A stretch of 64,000 bases of DNA from Acidobacteriota bacterium (GTDB lineage Bacteria > Acidobacteriota > Terriglobia > Acidiferrales > UBA7541), in the NCBI GenBank assembly GCA_013289825.1, contig JABCZF010000001.1, positions 310,001-374,000 on the forward strand. Direction: 5' to 3'. The position numbers and the translations under genes are program-made. Below the pieces are notes generated by a model. It had not been told where the DNA came from. It saw nothing but the letters and a program-made list of their open reading frames with translations, and ran no database searches. Positions within the stretch are counted from its first letter, which is position 1. The number at the start of each line of letters is the position of its first letter. Shown one piece after another: positions 46,426 to 53,708 of the stretch.

Positions 46426-46590
46426 TCAATATCGCCGGTTCACCGGTCTGTACAACAGAGACGATTCTTTCGGATGTTCTTGAGGAGTCGTAGGGAGTCT
46501 GCATTTTTCGATGATGCGGGTCACGAAGCTGACTACATTTAGAGCCAGCATGAGTAGTACAAGCCATATCACGACTGTTGGTGTGAACAT
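46426..46590 (-). CDS. Small single-span membrane protein
   Basis: 54 residues from ATG 46590, with AGGGA seven bases upstream. The N-terminal half is one membrane helix (MFTPTVVIWLVLLMLALNVV), followed by a basic patch (TRIIEKCR) and a polar tail. Length and arrangement fit a small inner-membrane peptide. No family is recognised. A start nine codons upstream is possible. Listed with modest confidence because short hydrophobic frames can arise by chance. Confidence 0.45.
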   Translation of the reverse strand: MFTPTVVIWLVLLMLALNVVSFVTRIIEKCRLPTTPQEHPKESSLLYRPVNRRY

Positions 46591-46653
46591 TGTTGATCCC
46601 TTCCGTACTTCGGCCATGCTGACACCAGGTTTCTAGAAGAGCCCAATTGCCTG

Positions 46654-46699
46654 CCTCTCTGGATACCTCTGTCGCCGATGGCTTCCTCTCTGGATACCT
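46654..46699. repeat. Two 15-bp direct repeats
   Basis: CCTCTCTGGATACCT occurs at 46654-46668 and 46685-46699, a 31-base period. They lie in the 274-base gap between the small membrane protein and the anti-sigma gene. There are no terminal inverted repeats or other signs of an insertion element. Confidence 0.5.
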
Positions 46700-46864
46700 G
46701 GGTTACCAGTGTTCTATTCCATTCCACGTGGTGAGGAATGCCGCCGCTTAAAAATGAAGGACAGACGGAATGCATGACTTCTTGATTCTGTGTTTGCAGT
46801 GCGTATAATCGTGCCCGAAATCCGATCCTTGAAATGGGATGGCCTGATAATATTCGCGGTTTGT

Positions 46865-47620
46865 CTACGCGGAAGAACTGATCAGCTGGTGGAGCTTCTC
46901 AAGGTCCACAAGATCTGCGTCAGAAACGGCGCAAAATTCTATTTTCCCCTTTCGCCAATCAACCCATTGAAAGCCTTGCCTGGACCCTGCGCGCGGCGAA
47001 GTGTCCGGCTCTCGGGTGCGCCAGATGAATACATTGATTGGATGTCCGTTACGCTCGTAAACCAGCACCGCTACAGAGCGGCCTTCCATGACGTCTAGGC
47101 GCCCACCCTGCAAAGCGAAACCTTCGTTCGCGAAATTGCGGACCGCGATAGCAAACTTAAGTTTGGCGTCGAGCCATCCCTTGACAATGCGGCCATCGTC
47201 GGAGGCGATCCCAGTCAAGGGGCCGGGTTGTAGCGACCGCACATGGGCGTCGACGATTTCTCCGGCAAGTTCGGCTTGATAGTCGTCACCGCGGAGTCCG
47301 TGACCCACTCTCCCCAGCAAGATCGTGACGAAAAGTAGTGCGGCCACAGCTGCCAGCCAGTACCACCATAGAGGCTGCGACCAAGCGGTCGTGGGCGCGA
47401 AAGAGCGGAGGTCCGCGCGAATGTTCCGCTGGAGCAAAGCAGGTGCATGCGCATAGATATGTGACCGTTGCAAGGAGTCGCGAACGAGATCGCAGGCATC
47501 GAGGTCTGCGACACAGTCAGAGCAGTGTTCCAGGTGGAGTTTAAATTTTGCATCACTGGCAGCGCTCAGCTCATGGTCGAAATACACGTGAATGATGGTG
47601 CAGATATGTTCACAGTCCAC
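46865..47620 (-). CDS. Zinc-finger anti-sigma factor
   Basis: 251 residues from GTG 47620, overlapping the sigma gene's end by 11 bases. The zinc-finger motif H-x3-C-x2-C is His29, Cys33, Cys36 (HLEHCSDC). One membrane helix lies at about residues 84-103 (WWYWLAAVAALLFVTILLG), and the periplasmic domain of ~145 residues contains DAHVRSLQPGPLTGIASDDG and VAVLVYERNGHPINVFIW. The pattern with the LQPG and N-V-F-I-W phrases is typical of the transmembrane anti-sigma regulator family seen across proteobacteria and acidobacteria. It controls the ECF factor encoded just upstream. Confidence 0.9.
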   Translation of the reverse strand: MDCEHICTIIHVYFDHELSAASDAKFKLHLEHCSDCVADLDACDLVRDSLQRSHIYAHAPALLQRNIRADLRSFAPTTAWSQPLWWYWLAAVAALLFVTILLGRVGHGLRGDDYQAELAGEIVDAHVRSLQPGPLTGIASDDGRIVKGWLDAKLKFAIAVRNFANEGFALQGGRLDVMEGRSVAVLVYERNGHPINVFIWRTREPDTSPRAGSRQGFQWVDWRKGKIEFCAVSDADLVDLEKLHQLISSSA

Positions 47621-48149
47621 GCAAAAGCTCCTTGCAGCCAGGATTTACGAGTGCGGAGTGCAACTGACGACGCGCGCGGGAGAGCGAGGACATCACGGTA
47701 CCAATGGGAATCGATGTAATCGCTGCGATCTCCTTGTAGGAACAACCTTCGAGCTCTCGAAGCACAAGAACTGCTCGGTGACGGGGTGGCAGAGTCTCGA
47801 GGGCACGGGTAAGGCGCTCCCGACCTTCATCGGCGATGGCCATGGATTCGGGAGTGGCAGCGGGTTGCGGGTGCAGTTCTTCGTGGAATTCGACCATCAG
47901 CTCCCTCGGGCGATTTTTGTCGAGCCAGGAGTAGCACGTATTGCGCACGATCTGCAGCAGCCAGGCGCGCACATCTCCACCTTGAAAGCCGCGGAAGAAA
48001 CGGCACGCGCGAAGCAAGGCTTCCTGAGCGACATCTTCGGCATCTGCGCGGCTGCGCAACAACCAGCGTGCGAGGTTGAAAGCAGCGTCGACATGAGGCA
48101 GCACAAGCTGTTCAAAGCGCAGCCGGTTTTCGGCATCCAAATCGTTCAA
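47610..48149 (-). CDS. ECF RNA polymerase sigma factor paired with anti-sigma
   Basis: 179 residues from TTG 48149, with a GGGGGAAG site just upstream. Region 2 shows HVDAAFNLARWLLRSRADAE followed by DVAQEALLRACRFFRGF; region 4 shows LETLPPRHRAVLVLRELEGC and SYKEIAAITSIPIGTVMSSL. The last part is the family's usual promoter -35-recognition helix. It is closely similar to the sigma factor at 55861, especially in region 2 and the LLQIVRNTCYSWL phrase, so the two are paralogues. It is co-transcribed with its own membrane anti-sigma factor, overlapping by 11 bases. Targets unknown. Confidence 0.94.
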   Translation of the reverse strand: MNDLDAENRLRFEQLVLPHVDAAFNLARWLLRSRADAEDVAQEALLRACRFFRGFQGGDVRAWLLQIVRNTCYSWLDKNRPRELMVEFHEELHPQPAATPESMAIADEGRERLTRALETLPPRHRAVLVLRELEGCSYKEIAAITSIPIGTVMSSLSRARRQLHSALVNPGCKELLRGL

Positions 48150-48418
48150 AGACTTCCCCCGATCAGTGATGCTTCATACGTAAGAACTGGATGAACGGCG
48201 GTTTTATTCTGGACGGAGGTTCTCTTGTGACGCACAAGCAAAGAGAGACAAGAACGCGGATTGAATTTGGAATAAGAGAGGCGCTGCTACGGTCTGGATG
48301 AACGAAAGCACGTTCCCTGGCGACGTGGGCACCCCCCTTACAGCCCGCGCCGCCAGTCCCACTGGCACGAGCAGATTGTAGAGAAGGGTAAAAACGATCG
48401 TAAGTAAGGAGCGCAAAT

Positions 48419-48625
48419 ATGTCCGAGGAGAAAAAAAACGAACTTCTGCTCGACCACAACCATGACGGAGTTGACCAACAGGGATTTCTGAAATCAGAGG
48501 CCTGGGCCGGCACAGGAGCGCTCTGTGTCATGCAGGGCGGCGTCCTGAAGTCCTACAACCTAAGCAGAATGTTGGAGTCGGGGCCCAAAGCGAAATCAAT
48601 TCTGATCGAGAGGAAACGAACATGA
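48419..48625 (+). pseudogene. Truncated leader of a Tat-exported metallophosphoesterase
   Basis: A 68-codon frame with a strong ribosome site (AAGGAG, seven bases before ATG 48419). The text DHNHDGVDQQGFLKSEAWAG followed by TGALCVMQGGVLKS resembles the N-terminus of acidobacterial metallophosphoesterases, which start D-H-x-GVDRRGFLKCMAWAGTG and continue for about 300 residues with the phosphoesterase metal motifs. Here the twin-arginine is replaced by QQ and the catalytic domain is missing. The frame instead ends overlapping the cupredoxin start by four bases (ATGA). An internal deletion is the likely cause; the short product may only drive coupled translation of the cupredoxin. Confidence 0.55.
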
Positions 48626-48981
48626 AGAGGAAATGTATGTGGATTGTAGGTATGGCGGCGACGGCGGTAGTCGCGTTGGGGCTGCTGTTGGCCGGATCAC
48701 CGAAGGTCGCGGCAAATACTCAGCAGGCAGCTACGGAAGTGAAAATTGATAATTTCAGCTTCGGACCGGTAGCGCTAACAGTGCCGGCCGGAACCACGGT
48801 TACGTGGATCAACCGTGACGATATGCCTCATACGGTAGTCAGCATGGATGATTCGAAGACGTTTAAATCCAAAGTGCTCGACACGGACGAAAAGTTTTCC
48901 TTCACCTTCAGCAAAGCGGGAACTTATCCCTACTTCTGCTCGATTCATCCGAAGATGACCGGCAAAGTCATCGTGCAGTGA
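48622..48981 (+). CDS. Amicyanin/plastocyanin-like cupredoxin
   Basis: 119 residues: signal peptide (MAATAVVALGLLLAGSPKVA) then a type-1 copper domain. Ligands are visible as His70 (DDMPHTVV), Cys106, His109 and Met112 (YFCSIHPKMTG). The spacing C-x2-H-x2-M fits pseudoazurin/amicyanin-type proteins. It carries electrons in the periplasm between redox partners. It overlaps the truncated phosphoesterase leader by four bases and is followed after 13 bases by a DUF2231 membrane protein, so these are one transcript. A decayed near-copy lies at 63708-63937. Confidence 0.93.
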   Translation: MKRKCMWIVGMAATAVVALGLLLAGSPKVAANTQQAATEVKIDNFSFGPVALTVPAGTTVTWINRDDMPHTVVSMDDSKTFKSKVLDTDEKFSFTFSKAGTYPYFCSIHPKMTGKVIVQ

Positions 48982-48994
48982 GTGAGGAGCGACC

Positions 48995-49444
48995 TTGCAT
49001 CCGTTCGACATAAAAACAGTACTTTTAGCGAAGCATGCCCAACACGTCGTGCTGATTCATTTCCCGATCGCGCTTTTTATCATCGGCGTCCTCTTTGATT
49101 TTCTTGCGCAATGGAGGAAGCAGCTCTTGCTGGCTGCGGCGGCCTACTACAACTTGCTGGTCGCGGCGATCGCAACCATCCCCGTGGTAGTCACCGGAAT
49201 TCTCGCGTGGCAGTGGGAGCTCGAGGGACAAAAACTGAAAGGCATCCTCTTGATGCATCTGGTGATGGGGTGCGTGTCCAGCGTCCTGATCTGGGTGGTG
49301 TGGTTCATCCATAAGAGAACCCGACGGAAACACGAAGAGGCCCTGCCCGGATACCGCTTGCCGATCGAGGCTGTAGCCGTAGTCATCGTCGGACTGACGG
49401 GACACCTCGGCGGCTTTCTCAGTGGCGTGAATGGCCCGGGATAG
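48995..49444 (+). CDS. DUF2231 membrane protein
   Basis: 149 residues from TTG 48995, with GAGGAG five bases upstream. The DUF2231 signature is at the N-terminus (KHAQHVVLIHFPIALFIIGV). Four membrane segments are seen at about 18-37, 45-68, 83-103 and 122-143, with a basic loop RTRRKH between the last two. These proteins are predicted inner-membrane components often encoded near cupredoxins and cytochromes, possibly binding haem through the conserved His residues. Role not established. Confidence 0.88.
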   Translation: MHPFDIKTVLLAKHAQHVVLIHFPIALFIIGVLFDFLAQWRKQLLLAAAAYYNLLVAAIATIPVVVTGILAWQWELEGQKLKGILLMHLVMGCVSSVLIWVVWFIHKRTRRKHEEALPGYRLPIEAVAVVIVGLTGHLGGFLSGVNGPG

Positions 49445-49589
49445 CAGTGTTCCGAAACTCCTGGGACACGAGTCGGTTGATCCTCGAATAGGCCATCTGA
49501 CGCGGCGGGAGATTGGGCAACAAGAGAATCGCTGGCGACGTTTGTAAAAACATTCGGAGAAACCCATTGGCGGAAGAGGAGAATGAAAA

Positions 49590-50060
49590 ATGAAGACTAA
49601 AGTTTTGTTGGCGGTTGTGGCCCTGTCATACGCGCCGCTGGGGGTAGCGGGAAATAAAGCGGAATACCCCACTGAAAAAGTGGCGGAGTTCGTCATTGAA
49701 AAGATGGATGTAACTTCGCTGCCGTCCGTGTTCCGGCCCAAGAAGGAAAAAGGAAAGAAGACGTTTGCAGATTACGGATTCACGGCGCAGACGGTGGGCG
49801 AGAACGAAGCCGTTATCGAGGCGGCTGGCGGAGCGAGGAGGTTGGCGATCAAGGTCCTCGACCAGAGATCCTCGGGAATCTACGTGTGTGTAGCGGAGCC
49901 CGGAGAAAAAGGCGGCCCGGCAAAGACGCAGAGCGTAATCCTTCTGAAACGGAAGGATGCGAACGCGTTGTTAAAGGGGCGCGAATCCTGGCGAGAATTT
50001 GCTGCATGCGCGGTGATAGGCGGAAGCGACTCCACGGCAAACTCGTATGGAGGGGACTGA
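49590..50060 (+). CDS. Small exported hypothetical protein
   Basis: 156 residues with a short signal peptide (MKTKVLLAVVALSYAPLGVA) and a strong ribosome site (GAGGAG nine bases upstream). The mature part is charged and contains AEYPTEKVAEFVIEKMDVTS, a Lys-rich patch PKKEKGKKTF and one cysteine each in IYVCVAEPG and FAACAVIGG, which could form a disulphide. No family is recognised. Its place between DUF2231 and DUF420-like genes suggests a periplasmic accessory function in the same respiratory or copper cluster, by position only. Confidence 0.75.
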   Translation: MKTKVLLAVVALSYAPLGVAGNKAEYPTEKVAEFVIEKMDVTSLPSVFRPKKEKGKKTFADYGFTAQTVGENEAVIEAAGGARRLAIKVLDQRSSGIYVCVAEPGEKGGPAKTQSVILLKRKDANALLKGRESWREFAACAVIGGSDSTANSYGGD

Positions 50061-50270
50061 GGAGTTACGTCGAAGCACGGTGTTCCGATCACGTTTGTGG
50101 CTTTGCGTGTCGTCGCTTTGACAATCCTGCGCCGTGTTCATGGGCGACACCGATCTGCGACCTAGCATCTCCTTCCTAATCGTCAGAATGAATTCTGCGC
50201 GCTGTGCCGGGCGAGACTCTTACCTGAACACGAATGGAACGCAGTCGGTAGTCTGCGTGGAGACAATCTG

Positions 50271-50735
50271 TTGATAGAAGCATTCTTTGAAACGGCCGCT
50301 CCGCGCGCCGCCAATGTAGTCCTCGTCCTCGAGTTCGCCATGGGGCTAGGTCTGTTGGTCGGCGCTCGGCTTGCTCGCAAAGGGAGCTTTCGGCAACATG
50401 CCTGGTGCCAATCCTCCATCGTACTTTTGAACCTCGCTGTAGTTGCGGTCATGATGATTCCTTCCTTCCGCGATCATGTGCTTCCCAGAATTCCGGCCAA
50501 GCTGGGGAAAGCTTACTACGCACTGGCAACGACGCACGCAGCTATCGGAACAGTCACCGAACTCGCGGGGCTGTACATCTTGCTGTCTGCGGGAACAAGC
50601 GTTTTGCCTGAGAAATTTCGTATCACCAAATACAAGGCCTGGATGCGAAGCGTCCTCGTGCTCTGGTGGGTCGTGCTGTTACTGGGAATGGCAACCTACA
50701 CGCGCTGGTACGTGCCGCATTTGTTTCGGAAATAG
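50271..50735 (+). CDS. Four-helix membrane protein, DUF420-like
   Basis: 154 residues starting with TTG 50271 (GGAG eight bases upstream). Four hydrophobic segments are seen: about 14-35 (VVLVLEFAMGLGLLVGARLA), 45-66 (SSIVLLNLAVVAVMMIPSF), 88-108 (HAAIGTVTELAGLYILLSAG) and 126-146 (MRSVLVLWWVVLLLGMATYT). Histidines in helices (FRQHAWCQ, TTHAAIG) and the general layout resemble DUF420 proteins, which occur beside haem-copper oxidase genes. It lacks a signal peptide. Function unknown. It is followed after 17 bases by an outer-membrane gene. Confidence 0.7.
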   Translation: MIEAFFETAAPRAANVVLVLEFAMGLGLLVGARLARKGSFRQHAWCQSSIVLLNLAVVAVMMIPSFRDHVLPRIPAKLGKAYYALATTHAAIGTVTELAGLYILLSAGTSVLPEKFRITKYKAWMRSVLVLWWVVLLLGMATYTRWYVPHLFRK

Positions 50736-50752
50736 ATTTGCGAGGAGAGAGA

Positions 50753-51562
50753 TTGAAGATCGTCCCGATTTGCGTGCTTTTCATTTTGAGCTTCCTTGCT
50801 CCACTTGGTCGAGCACAATCGGGGACGCCATCCGCGCCAGAGGCTAATCCGGGGCGACCCACGGTATCCACCCCGGCGACACTCACGCCGGTTGGATACC
50901 TTCAGTTCGAGAATGGCGTGCTCTTCGCGGAAGACTCGACGGAGTTTTCAAAGCGCATTGGCGTAGGCCAAGTCACCAAACTGTCCGTAGTTCCGCGCTT
51001 GGAGTTGTTCTTGCAAAGTGAGCCGCTCGTCATCAGCCAATCAAAAGACCAGGCCGCGGCGCATGAAGGAGATGTGTTCGCAGGTGTGCAAAGCGTGCTC
51101 TTTGCCGGTGATGAATCACGGCCAACGGTTTCTATCAGCTATGTTCGGCGGGTTCACGCAAGTGTCGCCCCGGAACTCGACGTGGGCACTTTTCGACAAT
51201 CAACCTCGATTCTTCTGAGTGAAGATATAAAGGGATTTCACTTCGATACCAACGGGATACTCGCCGAGCAGGTTCAGGGCGATGTACGTCGCGCGCAGTT
51301 CGGACAAACACTGTCCATTTCCCATTCCCTGGGGAAGTTCACAATTTCCGGGGAGGTGTGGCATTTCTCACAACCATTCGACAAGGGCAACACCGTCGGT
51401 AATCTCTGGGCGGTTTCCCGCGCCCTTCGCAAGAAGTTGGTGGTCGACGCAGGATTCAATCATGGATTGACCAAAACGTCCACGCGGTGGGAAACGTTCG
51501 TGGGATTCACATACCTACTGCCGCACCGCCTTTGGACGGCCCGTCCTGGATTCCTACCGTGA
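50753..51562 (+). CDS. Outer-membrane beta-barrel (transporter-like) protein
   Basis: 269 residues from TTG 50753, chosen because GAGGAG lies five bases upstream and a signal peptide follows (KIVPICVLFILSFLAPLGRA). The frame is longer upstream without support. The mature protein is a set of amphipathic strands (RLELFLQSEPLVI, TVSISYVRRVHAS, LVVDAGFNHGLTK, FVGFTYLLPHRLW) with the phrase TPVGYLQFENGVLF. That phrase is common in the outer-membrane transporter-like family related to phenol-degradation MetA proteins. It probably forms a small pore or channel. Substrate unknown. Confidence 0.75.
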   Translation: MKIVPICVLFILSFLAPLGRAQSGTPSAPEANPGRPTVSTPATLTPVGYLQFENGVLFAEDSTEFSKRIGVGQVTKLSVVPRLELFLQSEPLVISQSKDQAAAHEGDVFAGVQSVLFAGDESRPTVSISYVRRVHASVAPELDVGTFRQSTSILLSEDIKGFHFDTNGILAEQVQGDVRRAQFGQTLSISHSLGKFTISGEVWHFSQPFDKGNTVGNLWAVSRALRKKLVVDAGFNHGLTKTSTRWETFVGFTYLLPHRLWTARPGFLP

Positions 51563-51751
51563 GCCTGCCTCAGTTCTCTCCTTCGTTTTTCTTTGCATAG
51601 CCTCTCTGGATTCTTGTCGCTGGTTTGTGAACTTCAGCGAATGTTGCGACGAAACAAGAGCGGAATAAAGTGTGAGTAATTTGGTCTATGTAGATGAAAT
51701 GCCGACGGACGCCCATAAGGGCGTTCGCAAAACTCGGACTGAGGACGACTC

Positions 51752-52543
51752 ATGGCTGAATATCAAATGACGCTGATGGATAGGCAACGAATTGCCACAG
51801 ATACGATGGCCTTCTGGTTTGACACAAATGATGCCAGCTTCGAATTCCGAGCTGGGCAGCATGCCGATTTCGTCTTCACGCGCCCGTGTATGGGAAGCGA
51901 AAGCGACAATTCTCGGACCTTTTCACTCGCAAGCTCTCCTCATGACAACAGGTCAGTCATGATCGCGATGCGTATGCGTAAGACTGCCTTCAAATGCGCG
52001 TTGAAGGTTGCTGCTCTTGGCACGAAATTCACTGTGAGCCGTCCCAGGGGATCGTTCACGCTGCATAGAGATATCACCCGGCCTGCGGTGTTTCTGGCGG
52101 GCGGCATCGGGATTGCGCCGATTCGCAGCATCCTTCAGTGGGCCACCCAGGAACATCTGCCACACAAACTGCATTTGTTCTATTCAAACCGGGAGGCGAA
52201 GGATGCGGCGTTCCTCGAAGAATTTGAAAATATGGCCGCGCGGAATCCTAAGTTCACTCTCATTCCAACGGCGACTGGCTATAGAACCCTTGCTTGGCCC
52301 TATGAAAAAGGACACATCAATCGTGAGATGCTCACGCGTTATCTGTTCGGGCTCGAAGGAGGACCCATCTACTACATCGCAGGCCCGTCGGGAATGGTCA
52401 CCGCGATGACCGACCTGCTCCATTCCTCGGGCGTCAGCGAGGACGATGTGAAGACTGAAGAATTCGGAGACTACAAGCTGCCTCATGATCCGGCGCAAAG
52501 CGATCCAGGAACAGGCATTCATCGTTCAGATTCAGCGCTATGA
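51752..52543 (+). CDS. Ferredoxin-NADP reductase-like flavoprotein
   Basis: 263 residues. The FAD-binding barrel carries SRTFSLASSP (R-x-F-S pattern for FAD) and the NAD(P) domain carries VFLAGGIGIAPIRSIL and later IYYIAGPSGMVTAM. There is no ferredoxin [2Fe-2S] domain, so it is a stand-alone reductase passing electrons between NAD(P)H and an unidentified partner in the cytoplasm. It follows the cupredoxin cluster on the same strand after 189 bases and overlaps, by frame only, the open region before the VWFA gene. Confidence 0.9.
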   Translation: MAEYQMTLMDRQRIATDTMAFWFDTNDASFEFRAGQHADFVFTRPCMGSESDNSRTFSLASSPHDNRSVMIAMRMRKTAFKCALKVAALGTKFTVSRPRGSFTLHRDITRPAVFLAGGIGIAPIRSILQWATQEHLPHKLHLFYSNREAKDAAFLEEFENMAARNPKFTLIPTATGYRTLAWPYEKGHINREMLTRYLFGLEGGPIYYIAGPSGMVTAMTDLLHSSGVSEDDVKTEEFGDYKLPHDPAQSDPGTGIHRSDSAL

Positions 52544-52565
52544 CCGCTGGTACGACGGAGACTTT

Positions 52566-53570
52566 GTGAAAAGTAATTTGGTTGCGATTCGTGTCTCCTT
52601 GGTTCCGTTCATTTCTCTTCTGCTCTTTGGCATCGTCATCTGGAATTTCTCCGCGCTCGCGGTCGCCCAATCTCTCGTCCCCGACGACGTAAAGCACGAC
52701 ACACCGGGTCAGGTCATTAAGCAGGGCCAATCCATCCACATGGACGTGGACCTGGCGGTTGTCAACGTTACTGTCACCGACCCGTACAACCGCCTTGTTA
52801 CAGGACTTGCGCCCGAAAACTTCCGCGTCTTCGAAAACAACATCGAGCAGGAGATCCAGTATTTTTCTTCCGAAGACGTCCCCATTTCCATCGGCGTCAT
52901 CTTCGATCTCAGCGGAAGCATGGGCAACAAAGTCGGTAAGGCCAAGGAAGCCGCCTTGCAGTTTTTCAAGACTGCCAATCCGCAAGACGAGTTCTTCCTC
53001 GTCGGTTTCAACGAGCGAGCAGAAGTTTTGAGCCCCTTCACCAACAATGTCGACGATTTGCAGAGCCGCATACTCTCCGCATCTGCGAAGGGCCGCACCG
53101 CGCTCCTCGATGCGATTTATCTGGGCCTCAGAGAAATGAGGACCGCTCGAAACGCCAAACGGGCCTTGCTCATCATATCCGACGGAGGAGACAACAGTAG
53201 TCGATACAATGAGAACGATCTCAAGCGGCTGGTGCGAGAAGCGGATACCCAGCTGTACTCGGTCGGTATATTTGACCCATTCGATTACCGCAGCCGAACG
53301 CCTGAGGAACTCAATGGTCCCTCTCTGCTCAGTGAAGTGACGGAACTAACCGGGGGCCGTGCTTTTAGCGTAGGGGATGTGAACGAGCTACCGGACATCG
53401 CCACGAAGATTGGGGCGGAGTTGCGCAACCAATACATCGTGGGATACCGTCCGAGCAATAAATCCCATGACGCGCGCTGGCGCAAGATCAAGATCAAGCT
53501 GCGCACCCCCAAGGGACTTCCGCCTCTCAGCGTGTACGCAAAAACTGGTTACTACGCGCCCAGCCTCTAG
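52566..53570 (+). CDS. VWFA-domain protein, acidobacterial type
   Basis: 334 residues from GTG 52566 (GGAG five bases upstream), which starts a signal-anchor: VKSNLVAIRVSLVPFISLLL. After AVAQS comes an N-terminal beta domain (VNVTVTDPYNRLVTGLAPEN) and a von Willebrand A domain with the MIDAS metal site: DLSGSMG, then GRTALLDAI and ISDGGDNSS. The C-terminal part ends in VYAKTGYYAPSL. This arrangement matches the acidobacterial VWFA-related family (TIGR03436). It is likely secreted or periplasmic and binds proteins through a divalent ion. Confidence 0.92.
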   Translation: MKSNLVAIRVSLVPFISLLLFGIVIWNFSALAVAQSLVPDDVKHDTPGQVIKQGQSIHMDVDLAVVNVTVTDPYNRLVTGLAPENFRVFENNIEQEIQYFSSEDVPISIGVIFDLSGSMGNKVGKAKEAALQFFKTANPQDEFFLVGFNERAEVLSPFTNNVDDLQSRILSASAKGRTALLDAIYLGLREMRTARNAKRALLIISDGGDNSSRYNENDLKRLVREADTQLYSVGIFDPFDYRSRTPEELNGPSLLSEVTELTGGRAFSVGDVNELPDIATKIGAELRNQYIVGYRPSNKSHDARWRKIKIKLRTPKGLPPLSVYAKTGYYAPSL

Positions 53571-53708
53571 AGTGCTTAAGCTGCGAGTACTTAGAAGCTA
53601 GTCGACACCAGGTTCTGGATCGAGCGTTTTATGCGCTCTTGGTGGCGACAGAGCAATGCCCCGTTAGTGGAGCTATTCTTCTTAGCTCTTGTTATCGGAT
53701 TGTCTGCT

